In this document: in pieces, positions 44,461-57,775 of the stretch
Position numbering within the stretch: the stretch's first letter is position 1
Layout of the letters: the number at the start of each line of letters is the position of its first letter
From: Scortum barcoo
Lineage: Eukaryota > Chordata > Actinopteri > Centrarchiformes > Terapontidae
Direction of reading: 5' to 3'
Length of the DNA: 64,000 nt
NCBI GenBank assembly: GCA_023238725.1
Contig: CM041546.1
Coordinates: forward strand, 12,950,528-13,014,527
Notes under the pieces: generated by a model
Databases searched by the model: none
Told to the model about the DNA's origin: nothing
Seen by the model: the letters and a program-made list of their open reading frames with translations, nothing else
Program-made: the position numbers and the translations under genes

Positions 44461-47400
44461 TCGACTTATGTGTGTCTGGTATTTTCTTCTCATCAGAGGG
44501 TGTTATACTGTCTGTTATATTAATTTCTCTCCTACCTCTTTCTCCCAACAAGTTTTTCCTTCACCTGTGGGTTGAGGTGACCGAGTGTGTATGTCAGGGT
44601 TTTATTACGGCTGAAAATGTCTTAGCAGTGCCACTGCTTCTGACTCCTCATCCATTTGAAAGCTTTGGATTACACTTAATGCAGAAACAGTGACTGGACA
44701 GAGACTTCCGAGGGTGGAAGTTTGAGTGATCAAGAGATGCTAATTTTTACATTGTGGGCTCCTTTCCCCAGGGTGGCGTTTAGCTCCAGCCTTCCTCCAA
44801 ATAGCTGTAGAGCCTATTGCAATGCTCCGAAGGATCAGCAGATGGAAACGTGTCCTCGTGTTCAGGGCCGGAGGCTGTGTGCATGTGTGTGTGCAAGTGG
44901 AGAAAACCAACGTGAAATCAGCCCCAGACTGTGATTAAGATCTGTGCACATTGACATTTATTTTATCTATATGGACCAGCGCATAATATAACGATGGCTC
45001 ATTACATTAAACACATGATTATACAAGCTTATGAGCTTTTCATTTTCAGGCTGCATAAATCTGCTCCTGTACCTCGTGTGGACAGATGTTAGTGTTGGAC
45101 CGTAAAGGTGAGGACATTTTGGCCAGCGTCATAATCTTTGTTAACAGACTATTTTAAGTCTAGGACGTGTTATGAGTCAGGGTCAGAATAGTATTAGAAT
45201 AGTGGAGTCTACGTTCGATTCAAATGCATTCTTATTGCACACAAAGTAGCATCAAACCACATGCATCAGTATTGCATGTAGAGATAGAGATAAAGATAAA
45301 CAAATGAAAAATAGACCCATAGGGTAGTGATGATAAGAAGAGATGTGATATATACAAAATAAACAAAAACGTGCCTCTTCTTGGTGTATTCCTTCGGATA
45401 TGTTAGTTATGTGCTGTAAAATCACAATACTGGAAAACATTCACACTCTACTACTGTTTCAGCAGTGTTTTAATGTGATGCAATAACACACTAAACATTT
45501 GAACAAGACATTTAGAGCTGTCACTCAGTGTGATATCTCACTGGGAACAAGTAGTGATATTCAGTGTCTAATTCTGAATCAGTTCTGTGTTGTATTAGAT
45601 CCGGTCTTGTCTTCATTTCTACAGCTATACCCAGCCAATCAGTGTAGTGCATTATGATTAATATTATTGTTAAAGCCTCCCAAGCAGCCTGTCAGAAGAG
45701 GGTGTGTAGCAGTGATATCCCAACAACCTCTAATGAAAAACATATTTTAAAAGCATACGGTGGTTTTCCAGTTATTTGTATAATAATAGCACAATACTTA
45801 ATTAAAGCTGGAGCTAAGAAATCAATCTATAATATTCTCTCTAAGTTGGCAATAGGGACATAAATGTGAGTACGCATATAGATAGTCCAAATGGTCTGAC
45901 CGCAGTGGTGAGGGGCTTGTTTCAATCAGGATCTTCACCCATCAGGTTGGATTCATACTGACTCCTCTGTCAAGTATTTGGATGGTGGGAGGGCAGGACT
46001 AATGATAGCGGGAGAGGAGTAAAGCACGATGCAGAGAAGGATAGATGAGTGGAACGGGGCTGCATGGAGTGAAATATTAGTCCAGACCGAAGGGCTTAAA
46101 TGAGCCAATCGATGCTCTCCAATGGAAATAAATGAGAGAGGGGAAGAAGAGAATACATGAAAGCTGAGTGGAGAGACAAATGGCTTAGAAGCTAAGCTAA
46201 AAAAAAAAAACAACACCACAAGATTATGAGAACCTGTGGAGTTCAGTGCAATTTTCTAACAGTCGTCAAAGCAGTGAAAGGAGGGACTGAGCCTCAAGTC
46301 CACAAGGCATCAGAAAGGAAAAGAAGAGCTCTGGAAAAGAACCTCGGTACTGAGGGTAATGGATGATATTTTCAATTTGATACAAATATTATGCCATGGT
46401 ACTGGACATACAGTAGTATAGATATTACATAGTTGTACTATCATTCTTGCAGTGGTGTCTGTCATTTATTAATCTTTCATAGTGGGACTGTGTTTAAATA
46501 ATACCATAACATTAAAATGTGGAATGTTACTTGTATAGCTATATACAGTATCTGTGTAACTGTACACAGCCATGACAATCTGAAGTCTGGGGGAGAAGCA
46601 GTTGACCCATATGTTGTTGTACCAGCTAAACTATAAATGTCCCTAAGTGTCATCACAAGTGAATCTGGTTTTTACTTTGACCTGTTGTGTATATGCATTT
46701 GGACTAAGGATAAAGCTGAATGCTCTATAGAGGTGTCAGCATATGCATGGCTAGGCAAAAGGTTACAAACCTAAAAATGTTGGTCCATCCAACACTTCTA
46801 TCCATCATTTGACATTTGTGTTTTTGAGCAACTTTTGGATGGATTTCTATAAAATTTGGCTGGTAAAAAGAATCACTGCTGTTCCCAAGTTAGCAGCTAA
46901 TCATGCCACTGTAAGAGGTTCTTGATATTTAAAATTTCTATTTTAATGGACACTACATATTGTTGCACTGATGGTAACGTGGAAAGATTCAGTCCAACAG
47001 TGTGCTTTAGTCCAGGGATACTTTAGTGGGCGTGAAAGTTTCTACTGTTGAAACAAAGCAAAGATGTAACTTTCTGTCAAATCTTTGGTTTAGTTCATTT
47101 GAAATTGTGTCCAAGATGCCCTGAAGATGAATCGTATGACTTTGATGATCCTTGGCTCTTCCTGTGGTGTCATCAGCAGGTCAGAGTTTTCATTTATCCT
47201 GTATACCTAACTGAAGGACTTCCCATTGTTCCTACAGCCCGGTATTCCTACACCCCAATAGCCTGAAAAATGACCCACTGGACCGAAAGCAGTTATTACT
47301 GCGATGCCCATTTATCCAAAAATACACTCCCTGCAGTTAGAAATAACTTTCCAATGATACTCACTGCTCCAAACAATCATCTATGTGCATCCATGAAAAA

Positions 47401-48519
47401 AACATCACCACCATGAGGTTAACAATGTTAGCATTTAGCTCAAAGCAGCACTATGCCTAAATACAGATCACACGTTCCCACGATGGCTGTGGACTCTACG
47501 CAATGTTAGGTGATGGTATGTGACCTGTTTGACTTTTGCAACCTGAGAATTAGTAAAAGTAAGTGGACACTGCCCAGTGACTGCAAGAAATGTACCAACA
47601 ATGGCCTAAGGGAGGCTTAAACCATTTTACAAAATGCCCATGGAAGATTTTTCTTTCTAAAATTTTGGAAATGTTGGGAGTGTAATTTTGTATGTGTTTA
47701 CAAAAAAGGTAACGCACTCTAGAATGATTAAGGAACAAGACAGCTCATTCCTGTGATACGGTGACACAAAGCTGACAAAAACAATCCCAACTTCTGACTC
47801 AGCAGTCCTAGAAGTTCTCAGAACTATAGAAAGATTGAACATTTACAGTCTCAATGAAAATGCAAAAATATGCACTTTGAGTTGGGATGGTCTTGTCAAT
47901 CACCATTTCCAATGTGAAGATCAACTGCCAAGCTCAATTTTGCTTAGAGACTAGTTCGAATGGATGTCTGCAACGGGTTTCATAAGAAGTGGGCAAAATT
48001 AGAACCACGGCATCTGTCCAAGTGTGATGACTACAGTATATTGGGAATAATTTTTTTTATTTAGTCCTTTCTCAGACAAAGATGCTTTTCTATTTAAGTG
48101 CTGGAGAGCTGATTTGTTTTTGTTTGATATATACTTTTACTGCATTATGGAAATCTACTTTTAAAGCTAGTGTAGCCTATTTTCAATATATTTTTTTTTT
48201 TTTTTAATGTTATGACACCCTTTTTCACTAGAACAAATAAATGGATGGTGGGTTATTTGGATTCTATTTAAATCATATTTAACATTTAAGCTGTATATGC
48301 TTTGTCTTATTTCCCAACTTAAATATGGTAGATAAATGTAACAGAGATTATTCTACACATTATATTGCAAAGTCACTCAAAGGTAGTGTTTTCATGATGC
48401 TAGATAATAGCAGTCAAATGTAGTACTTCTGCAATTCTTCTGCAATTTGATTACTGCTATGAAGGCAGATGTACTGTAGTGAAATTCACTGAATGATTGT
48501 GCTTTTTCAGGAATACAGT

Positions 48520-48775
48520 GTGACAAAAAGTCAGGCAGGAATCTGGCAGTGTCACTTAGCTGAGAGATAGGAGACAGCTGACTAAGGAAGACTGCAGAAT
48601 CTCAGACACGCACATAAACACCAACCCTGCACAAACTTTAAACTATCGTGCTGACGCTTTGAATCTGTAATTAGCTTCTGAACCCCTTTAACACTTGTAG
48701 ATGTTAGTATCACGACAGCTGCACACACTTGCGGATATACTTAGCCAATTCCCTCTTCAATCAAGGGTGACACAT
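48520..48775 (+). repeat. Diverged direct repeat, copy A
   Basis: Shares an ordered series of matches with 49944-50180: ATCTGGCAGT, GACAGCTGAC, GCTGAC, AATCTGTAATTAGC against AAACTGTAGTTAGC, GCAGCTGCACACACT-like and AGGGGTGACA-like segments. No family recognised. Confidence 0.6.
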
Positions 48776-49943
48776 AGCATACAATAAAACATTCCTTTTG
48801 TCAGAAGCCTTGAGACCTTGACTCCCTGCTACCTACGCATTAAAAGAGGCCTAAATTTGATACATCATCTAAGGACTATGAGGTCACAGAACAGGCCATT
48901 ACATTATTCCCTGCCTTTACAACAACTATCACTGCCATTTCAATCAACAAAAGAAATGTGGGCTGACAGGAGGAACAACCACAGCTTTTTGCAGTTGATC
49001 AGTGGTAAGTCTTAGACGAGGGTTAATGGTAGCCTGAATCCAGACATCTGAATTGCTGTGCACCTCTCAGATTTGTTTAGGGATTTCAAATTGGTCTGCT
49101 GTTGTGCTCATTTATGGTCGTTTCTGCCATTTGGAGGAACAATCTGGCAGCGGAACGTCATTGCATGCCATTCCCCATTTCTCCTTTGCCTGTTATTTCT
49201 CTATGGTCAAATCAAAGTAAAAATAACCCAAAAATACTTTTCAAAAGAAAAACGTAGCAACATCCATGAAAAATTGGGACAGAAAAATGGCAAAAACCAT
49301 GTTAAAGACTGCCGAAGCTGTACAAGTTGTTACACAACCACTGTTACAGCTTGTATATCCACTAAAAGTGACACCAGTGGGACAGAGATGTAACTTGGAA
49401 CTGACTGGAAAGGGCAAAACAATAACAGTGAAACAATTTACTCTGATCAATCAGGTTGTGCTGGGTCTTCTCAAGTTCAGTATTTGTCACACAGACTTCC
49501 CATGTAGGGTTTTTTTGGCACTGGCACAACAAAATTTAGAGAAGCAGCAGGACAACATACCAAAACACTCCTGCACACACTTGAGGACATGAAGCAGGTT
49601 GTCAAGCAGGAGATTGTTCCAAAAGAGCTGGCCCAGGTGGAGCACATGGTTTCAAGGAGGGATCAGTCAGCATGTGGATAATGAGTGGCAACTGGGAATA
49701 TGATGTCTGGGAAATGATCATCCTAAACCCTGTGATAGGTGGCTTCTTACAAACTGACTTGGGGCAACTCAGCATGAAGATGCAGCAGGTGATCTCTTGA
49801 TGGCGGGTTCAGGGACATCAAGACGAGAGTGGCTGTCCACTATCCACGCTAAAAAAAATCCATCCATCCATCCATGAAACTTCAGAGAGGGGGGAAGGGA
49901 GTACCTGCATTTTAAAGTGAGAGAAAAAGTGCATATGAGTGGA

Positions 49944-50180
49944 AATCTGGCAGTAGTACAAGCCTGCTGACTAGTGACCTTTGGTCAGGGGACAGCTGAC
50001 ACAAACGCACACATCCAGTACATCAGCACCACCACAGCACACACTTTGCTATGCTGACACTGTGAAACTGTAGTTAGCCTCTGAACTCTTCAGACACTTC
50101 CAAATATTAGTAACATGGCAGCTGCACACACTCGTGGGCAGCAAATTTAACCAACGGGCTCATTAGTCAGGGGTGACAAT
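49944..50180 (+). repeat. Diverged direct repeat, copy B
   Basis: Second copy of the repeat at 48520-48775, about 1.4 kb downstream and in the same orientation, with clear substitutions and indels. Confidence 0.6.
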
Positions 50181-50310
50181 GCTCTGCTTTCCTGTAATAT
50201 CTTATATCTTATAAAACAAGACACGACATGAAGCGGTAAGTGTTTGTGTTTGGGATTTGGTGTTTGATACCATTTCTGACAGACAGAGTCTAATAAAGCT
50301 GTGTCAATAT

Positions 50311-50311
50311 G

Positions 50312-50343
<32 letters not shown>
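50311..50343. repeat. (TG)n microsatellite
   Basis: About sixteen TG units upstream of kcnn3. Confidence 0.95.
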
Positions 50344-50346
<3 letters not shown>

Positions 50347-52009
50347 CCTGAACGTGTGTCAGTCCTTTCATTAAAAGGGCACAGTTGTTTGGAGGCGAGA
50401 TGTTCCGCACTGCTTGCTCGCCACTTAAATGGGAGAGCGGACGCATTACCCACAGCCTTCTGCGAGCTTCGCCATTCACTGCTTCCCCCCACTCCACACC
50501 TCCCCTTCCTCGCTATCTTTTACCCCCTGTAGTCTCCTGTTCTCTGTATTTGATTAGTCTCTCTCAGGCAGTCAGATCAGAGTGCTGTTTGCTGTGCGGA
50601 GATCCATCGGCATACAGCGATCGGTTTTAGGCTGTGGGTTAGCCCAACACAGCTTCCAGGCCCCTAATGCAATCTGAGCCATTAGGATACAGTTGAGCTG
50701 GTGCAGGGCAGCGATTAGAGCTTGTCTGATACTGTGGGGCCGGCCCAGTGGTTTATTAAGAAGAACCATGCAGCTATGCAGTGCACTTACTCATCACTTC
50801 TCTGACATTTATCATAAATCTGGTCAACAGGTGTCTGATTCTGAGAAAGAGAAAAAACAGCTTCTCCATTTCCTTTTCTTCATTGACTAGTGTTCTAGTT
50901 CAGCCAGAGTACGATCATGTACTTCAATATATTATTCAATACATTTTACATTGTACTGCCAATGAGTGTAGTGCCTCATAAATAATGAAGTCAACAGTCA
51001 CAGTACCTCTACTCCACATTTCAGGGAGGGAAATATTACATTTATTTACTTCCCTACACTTGTCTGACAGCTATAGTCACTAAGTACCTTGCCAATTAAG
51101 ACATTACATACAAAACATGATCAGTTTGTAAATTTTATTAATTATTATTATAATTGTGAAGTGGTGTATATAGCAGTTAAAACTGGCTCAACATTAAAAT
51201 GCTGATTATATACTCATTCAACAGTAATACTGATTCAACCACAAAATGCATTACAGTGGAAACCTCTTACAGTGATCACATCTATTTCAGTCAAACTGAT
51301 TACTATAAGTGGATGAATATTAAGACCAGAATGCTTTTTTCCTCATACAGAGTACCATCAAATAGCCATTTGTATATTTTTCACAGGCATATAAAACAAT
51401 TAAATGGATATCTGCACTACTACTGGGGTGTGCTATTTAAGGGGCATTAACCTATGTAACCAGGAATTATCAATCCATTTGACAAGGACTGCCTCCACTG
51501 GGGACTTCAACAACATATGCTTTCCCCGAGCACATCCGTCTTCTGTCTCCATCACTAGCAGCCATGTTTTTCGTTGTTTGATGCACACCGCAACAGCCTC
51601 ACGTAGCCAGCTGGAAGCAGACGGGTTACCATAAGGCAATGAAGCATAGTAAAGGAGTAAAGTAAAAAAAGAAAAACAACAACATAATTTTTATTTTTTT
51701 TCCCATATGTTGTCATGTATGAAAATACCCCAAATTAACAATGTAAGCAGAGCTGAATCAGCATTTGTCTAGTAGTGATATTTTTCCTTATGCCATCTGA
51801 TCTACGTAAGAGTTGATAAGATTTAGTCACGGGTAATGTACATTTGCTTTTAATACTCAAGTACATTTGCTGCTGATACATTTGTGAAACAGACAAAAAG
51901 CAAACACAATCAACTGGAAATATGCATTTACAGGCATGTGAAATGTATTAACTGCGCTTTAATTGTACTTGTAATAATGGATTTTTACATTTTAGAAAAT
52001 CTGCTTAGG

Positions 52010-52338
52010 GCTATTCACTTTTATGCCGAGAGATAGATATGAGGGTCGATACCACTTATGTGAGCGTGTGGTAAATATGAAGCTACGCAGCAGCATAAAA
52101 ATTCGGCTTAGCATAAAGACTACTGAACTCTGAAGCTAACGAATTAATGTGTCTTTAATCTGTTCAGAAACAGAAGCACAAGGATGACCAGTTTATGGAT
52201 GTGCTGGATTATGTCATGGTACAAAGCTATGCTAGCTGTTTTCCCCTGTTTCCAATCTTTGTGCTTAGCTACACTCAGTGTCTGTTTGCCATAGCCAATA
52301 ATTACATTTTCCCAAATAGCAAACTATTCCTTTTAAGG
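52010..52338. repeat. Second copy of the MITE-like teleost repeat
   Basis: Contains GCCGAGAGATAGATATGAG, TAAATATGAAGCTACGCAGC and CTTAGCATAAAGACT, ending CAAATAGCAAACTATTCCTT then TTAAGG. It is the family seen at 5144-5666, here missing its central part. Confidence 0.5.
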
Positions 52339-54999
52339 ATTTCTTTCCATGCTTGGTGTTATTAGAGGAGCCAAATGGAAAAAATAAGTTTTCTTAATGT
52401 CTAAACATTTTAAAATTAAATGTTAGAAAAATATGTAAATAGTTGCTTTGAAAGGAATTTTAGAAGAGTTATAAATTAAACAGTGGCTATTCTTTTTAAG
52501 TGTGTGTATGTGTGTGTGTGGGAGGCTCTTTTGTTTTATTTTTTTGTCAGAATCTAATCAGTCCTTCTCTTCCTCCCCTTGTGCCCAAATTTTCACATTT
52601 CCTCTCTATCTCCCTCTCTGTCCGCCCGACACATTGCTCTCTTCCTCCATTTCCTCTCCCACCCACCCACCTGCTGTGTCACTCTAAAGTTTTATGTGAT
52701 TTATACTGTATCATTTCCTGTAGTCAAGCTTTTATGTGGCTTTAAACTCGGAGAGATAGATCAGTCAGAGTGAGAACTCTGTCTGTGTACTACAGCGTTG
52801 GCATAGCAACTGCCATTATTCCTGTTTGTTTTCTATTATTCACTTTCTCATTCATTCATATTTCTCACACCATACATCTGATGTATGCTGCATGGCAGGA
52901 CTGTGGACTAACCTTTTCATTCAATGGGCCCATTTCATTGCTCTAAACTCTCCATCTTTCTCTGCTGCCCCCTAACCTCTGTCGACAATATTAAGACTGG
53001 TGAAAGATATACAGTGCGGCCTGCCACCATTCCTATTTTCTGTCAGTCCTAATGTCCCTGTGGGCCTCTGGCAGCCCCTTTTTTTCATCTTCAGTTCTTC
53101 ATTGTATTGTATTGTGTTTGTCAGACCTCTTTCTCTCTCTCTTTTTCACTCTCCTTCTCTCTGTCCTGTGTTTTATTGGCAGAGCAGCTGTGAAGAAACT
53201 GCTGCCAGAACATTAAAGTGTCGCCCAGATGATTATTCTTTTACATCATTTGGTAGAGTCTTTTTTTATTTGAGCAGATAAAAGCATTGGGAAATGGGAG
53301 GAATGGGAGGTGAGATCAAAACCACATGGGTTAACCCCCCACAGCCACACACACATTTGTGTTTTTGAACATCAGCTGCATTAATTCATCAAGGGGTACG
53401 ATTTACGATTTTACGATTTATTTTCATCACGGATTAATTTCCTGTTTTTTTTTCTTGATTCATAAATGTATAGTTTGAAGAGTGTGTTTGAGTTTGAAAT
53501 GTATAGTTTAAATCCTTAAAGAAATCTATTTTACGATGACATAAAATATGGACGTATAGCCTGACATTTGACATTTCTGTTTGTAAAATTACATAAACAA
53601 TTACTTGGGTATCCAAACTGTTTCAGCTATACATCCCATCAAATCTACATGCTTACAGGCCTCAGTTTACCTTTGCTGAAACCTTGAATCTAACCTGAAT
53701 GTTCTAAATCTGAAAATGATAAAACACCCTCAGCCTAAAATTAAAATCAGGCACAATAAAGAAATACACCAACAGCTTCCAAAGTGGCTCCACATTTTCT
53801 GCCCTTCCTTCACTCTGTCTTATATTTCTCTCCCATTGTACCCAGCAAATGGCTTTGATCTGTGATGGTGCAGACCTGACCTTTGACCTTTCCCCGAGGT
53901 TTTCTATGAGGAATTTACCGCTTGTTGAACCAGCCAATCTCCATCACTGACCTATCACGAATCAGCCCCGGGCGGAAACAACACACCACTGTGTTTTGGG
54001 AAATAAGGCACTACAGAAAACAAACAGAACTAAATACGGATACCTTGATGATAGATAGAGTAGATTAAAACATATGTCGGGGTGACATCCTTTCCCTCTT
54101 TAAATGGAGCCACGGTCTGTCCTGACTCCCCATCCAGCTGTGAGAGTGAGGCGTTGGCACATGGCCGGTGTGGTGTAAATACTGGGAATCATCCTCCACG
54201 AGATATGATTTGCTTTACTGATGTCTGTCAGGTTGCGCAATCGCACAATAAGGCCGACCTCTCCTAAGAAAACAGTCTAATCCGCTCCTACACATCCGCG
54301 TCAGGGCTCATCCGATTAAGGGCGCACATAACGCACACAGAGCAGAGAGAGAGACACGATATTAAACCGATTAGGACAGGTAGAATAGTCTAATTATGTA
54401 GGATTATGCCGTATAGACTCTGTAGAGGTAGAATTATAAACTGATTAGTGTGCTGGGGGGGAATCTGGGAATGCGTAACGAAAAAAAAGAGGAAAAAATG
54501 CGGTTACATCCATCTCTTGATAATTATGCAGCCGATTTTATTTGTTAAAATTTGTTAAAAAGTTGTTGCCTGCCGGCTAAATCAAGAAAAGAAAAAAATC
54601 TGAATATTCTGCAGTGAGACTATACTAGACTGACTCAGTGTCCTCGCAAAACAGAGAAGTGTCCTCAGAGCGCGCAGAGACGCACCGCCTCCTCAGCCTT
54701 CACTGTGAATGGGGACATCATACTTTGGAAGTTAATCTTTACAAATATATTGACATTGGTTGTATTAATGTGAACATTCTTATTACATGCATGAGCTTTT
54801 TTTTTTTTTACATTAAATTGCCGTCCTTTTCCGTGCGTAACAGGTGCCATAAGGATGTGACCAGAGGGGCCACATCTTTATGACAGAGGGTTGCTGTTAT
54901 CTGAGGCTACAGTAAAAATAAAAATAATACCCCCCTCCGCCAAAAAAAACTCGCGGGTCCGATGAATTAGGCATTTGTTTTCTCGCAAACCCTGCCTCT

Positions 55000-55671
55000 T
55001 GTTTTTCAGCGCTTGTTTCGCCCTCCCGACTCCGTCCAATGGGAATGAACGGCAGGACTGGAGGCGGAGAAAGAGGCAGAGAAGTTGGAGGAGAGAGTGA
55101 GAGACGGATCCGGGGAGACAGTGAGCTGGAGACAGAGTGCAAGTCGGCGGAGTCGCACATTAAATCACAGGCTTCACCGCTCACATGAGGACTGCTGCTT
55201 GACGTGCAGATTTCGTGTCTCTCTGTTTGTTCGTTTTTCTTCTCTCGCCGGTTTTGCGTTTTTGCGTCGCTGCGCGTTTTTGACGTGGCGGCCACAGGTT
55301 GACCGATTGATTTTTTTTTTTTTTTTTTTTAATCCAGTCGGCGTGGATTATCCCCTGTCATCTCGGGGTCGATTGCCACTGACGGGATCGAGATGGGCAC
55401 CATCGAGAGGTCGCCGGTGATTGAGGGGGAGACGAACCCGATCGCGTCCGAGTGAGCGGAGACGAGAGGGAACATCTGCGGGGAGGCGACGCACAATCTC
55501 GAGAGAGGCGAGCGAGGAGACCTGTGGAGGGACCTGTGTGAGAGGAGGCGACGCGGGGAAGATGATGGGATGGCCGTGGCAACATGAAAAAGAAAAAGTG
55601 TGGTGGTCTATTTTCATCCAGCCAGTGATTCAACACAACTAACCTGGGGGACAGGGACTGAGAGAGAAGAG
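55000..55671 (+). promoter_or_regulatory. kcnn3: kcnn3 promoter and non-coding first exon (probable)
   Basis: CpG-rich compared with its flanks, with a long poly-T/A interruption (55311-55331). A donor AGAG-GTAGGA at 55672 can pair with the acceptor at 56352 (TGTTTCTGTAG) before the coding exon. The start of transcription cannot be fixed from sequence. Several open frames across it are GC-rich artefacts. Confidence 0.45.
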
Positions 55672-56378
55672 GTAGGAGGTAGGTAGAGGAACAGACAGGG
55701 AGGAGGGGGCCGTGAAGGTGTCTGGTTATATCATACTAAAAGTAGGTTACTGTTTTGGATCAATTAAATGCAAACACAATGCAGCCAAGTTGTGATCAGC
55801 TGAGACACGCACGCTGTCAGAGCACTTCTCCTGCTGTCAGAACTGACTGATGCTGAATTTCGATCCTTCAGTCTCTGAGCCTGAGCTCATTTCCATGGTG
55901 TAAAGCCAGAGGATCCGCACCATCCTCCTGGCTAACAACAGTGTACCACAGATGACGTTTTGTGGCATCGATGGCTGGAAGCATTGTGGGATGTGAGAGA
56001 ATGAGTGGACACTGGGAAACAGAGAGAGAGAGAGGGAGCCCTGAGAGGGGCTGACTGGGCAGCTGACTCAAATGCGTCTCAAGGAATAACGTATTCCCCA
56101 ATTATGGCCACTTTTCTTCACTCTGCTGCCCCTCTTTGTCACACATCTTCAGCTTCTGGAGTTCAGTCTTTTCCCTAATTTCTTTTAACTATCCATCATC
56201 CATCACAAAGCTCCCTCACTCCTCCCTCCAGTCATTCTCTCTCTGTCCTGTCCTCATTACTACCGAAATGATAGATGGTCTGAATTCTCTGTCATTTTTC
56301 TCCTCCCGTGGCGTTCTTTACAATTCTTCTCTGTTTTTATGTGTTTCTGTAGACAGGTGCGTGGCCACAGCCGTGACC

Positions 56379-57486
56379 ATGGAGCCTCCCCCGTCTCTGA
56401 GTTTGGCTCTGCTAGGAGGGAGTGAGGATGAGGACCAGCGCTTCCTCCTTCCCCTGGGCAGTATATCCCATCCCTCCACCACTGGCAACCAGCCAGGATC
56501 AAACCACTCCAACCACATGGGAGGATCGAGCCTCGACCGTCTCAATGGCAGCACCCCGTCCCCGTCTCCTGCCACGCCCAACTTGCCGCCAACATCGCTC
56601 CCCAAGTTGCCCCTGTCATCCTCTGGAGCCCAGCCCCTGCCCCCACCCATCCCCAACGCCCAACGCCCTGCACCCCACCAGCACCCCGCTCTCCTCCTGC
56701 CTGGGCTCACAGCACAGCCTAAGCGGGGACAACTCCCCGGTCTACAACGCCCTCTTTTACTCCTCCCATTCGCCCTCCATGGAGCGGGAGAGGGACAGAG
56801 AGCGTGACAGGGACAGGGAGAGGGAGAGGGGCTGCAAACACAGACAGGCCAGTCCGCTGGTCCACCGTAGGGACAGTAACCCCTTCACAGAAATCGCCAT
56901 GAGCTCCTGTAAGTACACAGGCGGGGTCATGAAACCCCTGAGCCGCCTCAGCGCCTCCCGCAGAAACCTCATAGAATCAGACAGCAGCAGCGAAACCAAA
57001 GAGGGTGGCGTTTCAGCTGTTGCCGGGGCAACGGCCGCTGGGGGGCATGACCGACAGCGAGAAGCTCCTCCTACCTCCTTGGTGGCCCAGTCCTCTACCA
57101 ATCAACCCCCAATACAAAGCCCTCCAGAGATTGTGATTTCATCCAAAGAAGACTCGCCATACCCCAGAGCGGGTTATGACATCACCGACTCCACATCCAA
57201 CCAGATGTCCATCTACCACCAGAACCACGCATTGGTGGAGAGCAGGCGGGCGCAGCCGGGAAGGGGCAGCAGGCAGGGAGGGGTCGGGGCGGTGGGCACC
57301 GGGGCCAGGGGCAGCACCTCCAAGGCCTCCAAACGGAAGAACCAAAACATTGGCTATAAACTGGGGCATCGCAGGGCGCTCTTCGAGAAGAGAAAGAGGC
57401 TGAGTGACTATGCCCTTATCTTCGGGATGTTTGGCATCGTCGTCATGGTGATTGAGACGGAGCTGTCATGGGGCGTGTACAACAAG
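56379..57486 (+). CDS. kcnn3: SK3 calcium-activated potassium channel, first coding exon (partial gene)
   Basis: SK3 is a small-conductance, calmodulin-gated K+ channel that shapes neuronal afterhyperpolarisation. The exon runs from acceptor 56352 to donor AACAAG-GTGAGG (57487). The start at 56379 (GTGACCATGG, MEPPPSLSLALLGGSEDEDQ) has a good context. Recognition is by HRQASPLVHRRDSNPFTEIA, MSSCKYTGGVMKPLSRLSAS, KRKNQNIGYKLGHRRALFEK and the S1 segment DYALIFGMFGIVVMVIETEL. The N-terminal frame and the channel frame differ by one base: the switch must fall between 56416 and 56807, most plausibly near a C run at 56640-56644. A sequence error or a broken allele is possible. The mammalian polyglutamine tracts are absent. 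S2 to S6 and the calmodulin-binding domain lie beyond the window. Confidence 0.9.
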
Positions 57487-57704
57487 GTGAGGGGACAAAC
57501 CAGTGATACCAGTGATAACTCCACTAATTTCACACATAAAGATGAGTTTACTAGTCCTGTTTAGCACTAACACAGTTGTATATTCTGCTTTCTCATGTGT
57601 GAAAAAATAGCCCTGATAATGTCATACTGATGGCATTGAGGTCATCTTGGCTTGAGCTCAGAGACTGGAAATGTACAGAAGAAAGTCAGCATTACAAGTA
57701 ACAG

Positions 57705-57775
57705 ATGTAGCCAGATTTGAACTGGGGATGTTAAGGGCACATGTCTTCAACCCCCTGCTCACCAGGACGCCTAAT
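57705..57775 (-). repeat. tRNA-derived SINE head (minus strand)
   Basis: On the minus strand, TCCTGGTGAGCAGGGGG resembles an A box and GTTCAAATCTGG (57722-57711) a B box, at tRNA-like spacing. The stretch does not fold as an intact tRNA by eye. Confidence 0.5.

Larger units (their letters stand above)
44461..55000. other. Gene-poor region between adar and kcnn3
   Basis: About 10 kb without a supported gene. It contains a pair of diverged direct repeats (48520-48775 and 49944-50180), a (TG)n array (50311-50343), a decayed MITE-like repeat (52010-52338) and an ORF of doubtful status (49266-49592). Confidence 0.6.

Noticed and set aside
54897..55640. Several GC-rich ORFs over the kcnn3 5' region (up to 132 aa)
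   Set aside because: They occur on both strands and in several frames across a CpG-rich promoter, with Arg/Ser/Pro composition only.
57487..57564. Continuation of the kcnn3 frame past the exon to a stop at 57564, giving a truncated SK3
   Set aside because: The frame runs through a good donor (AACAAG-GTGAGG) into ordinary intron sequence, and the conserved SK body continues in later exons.
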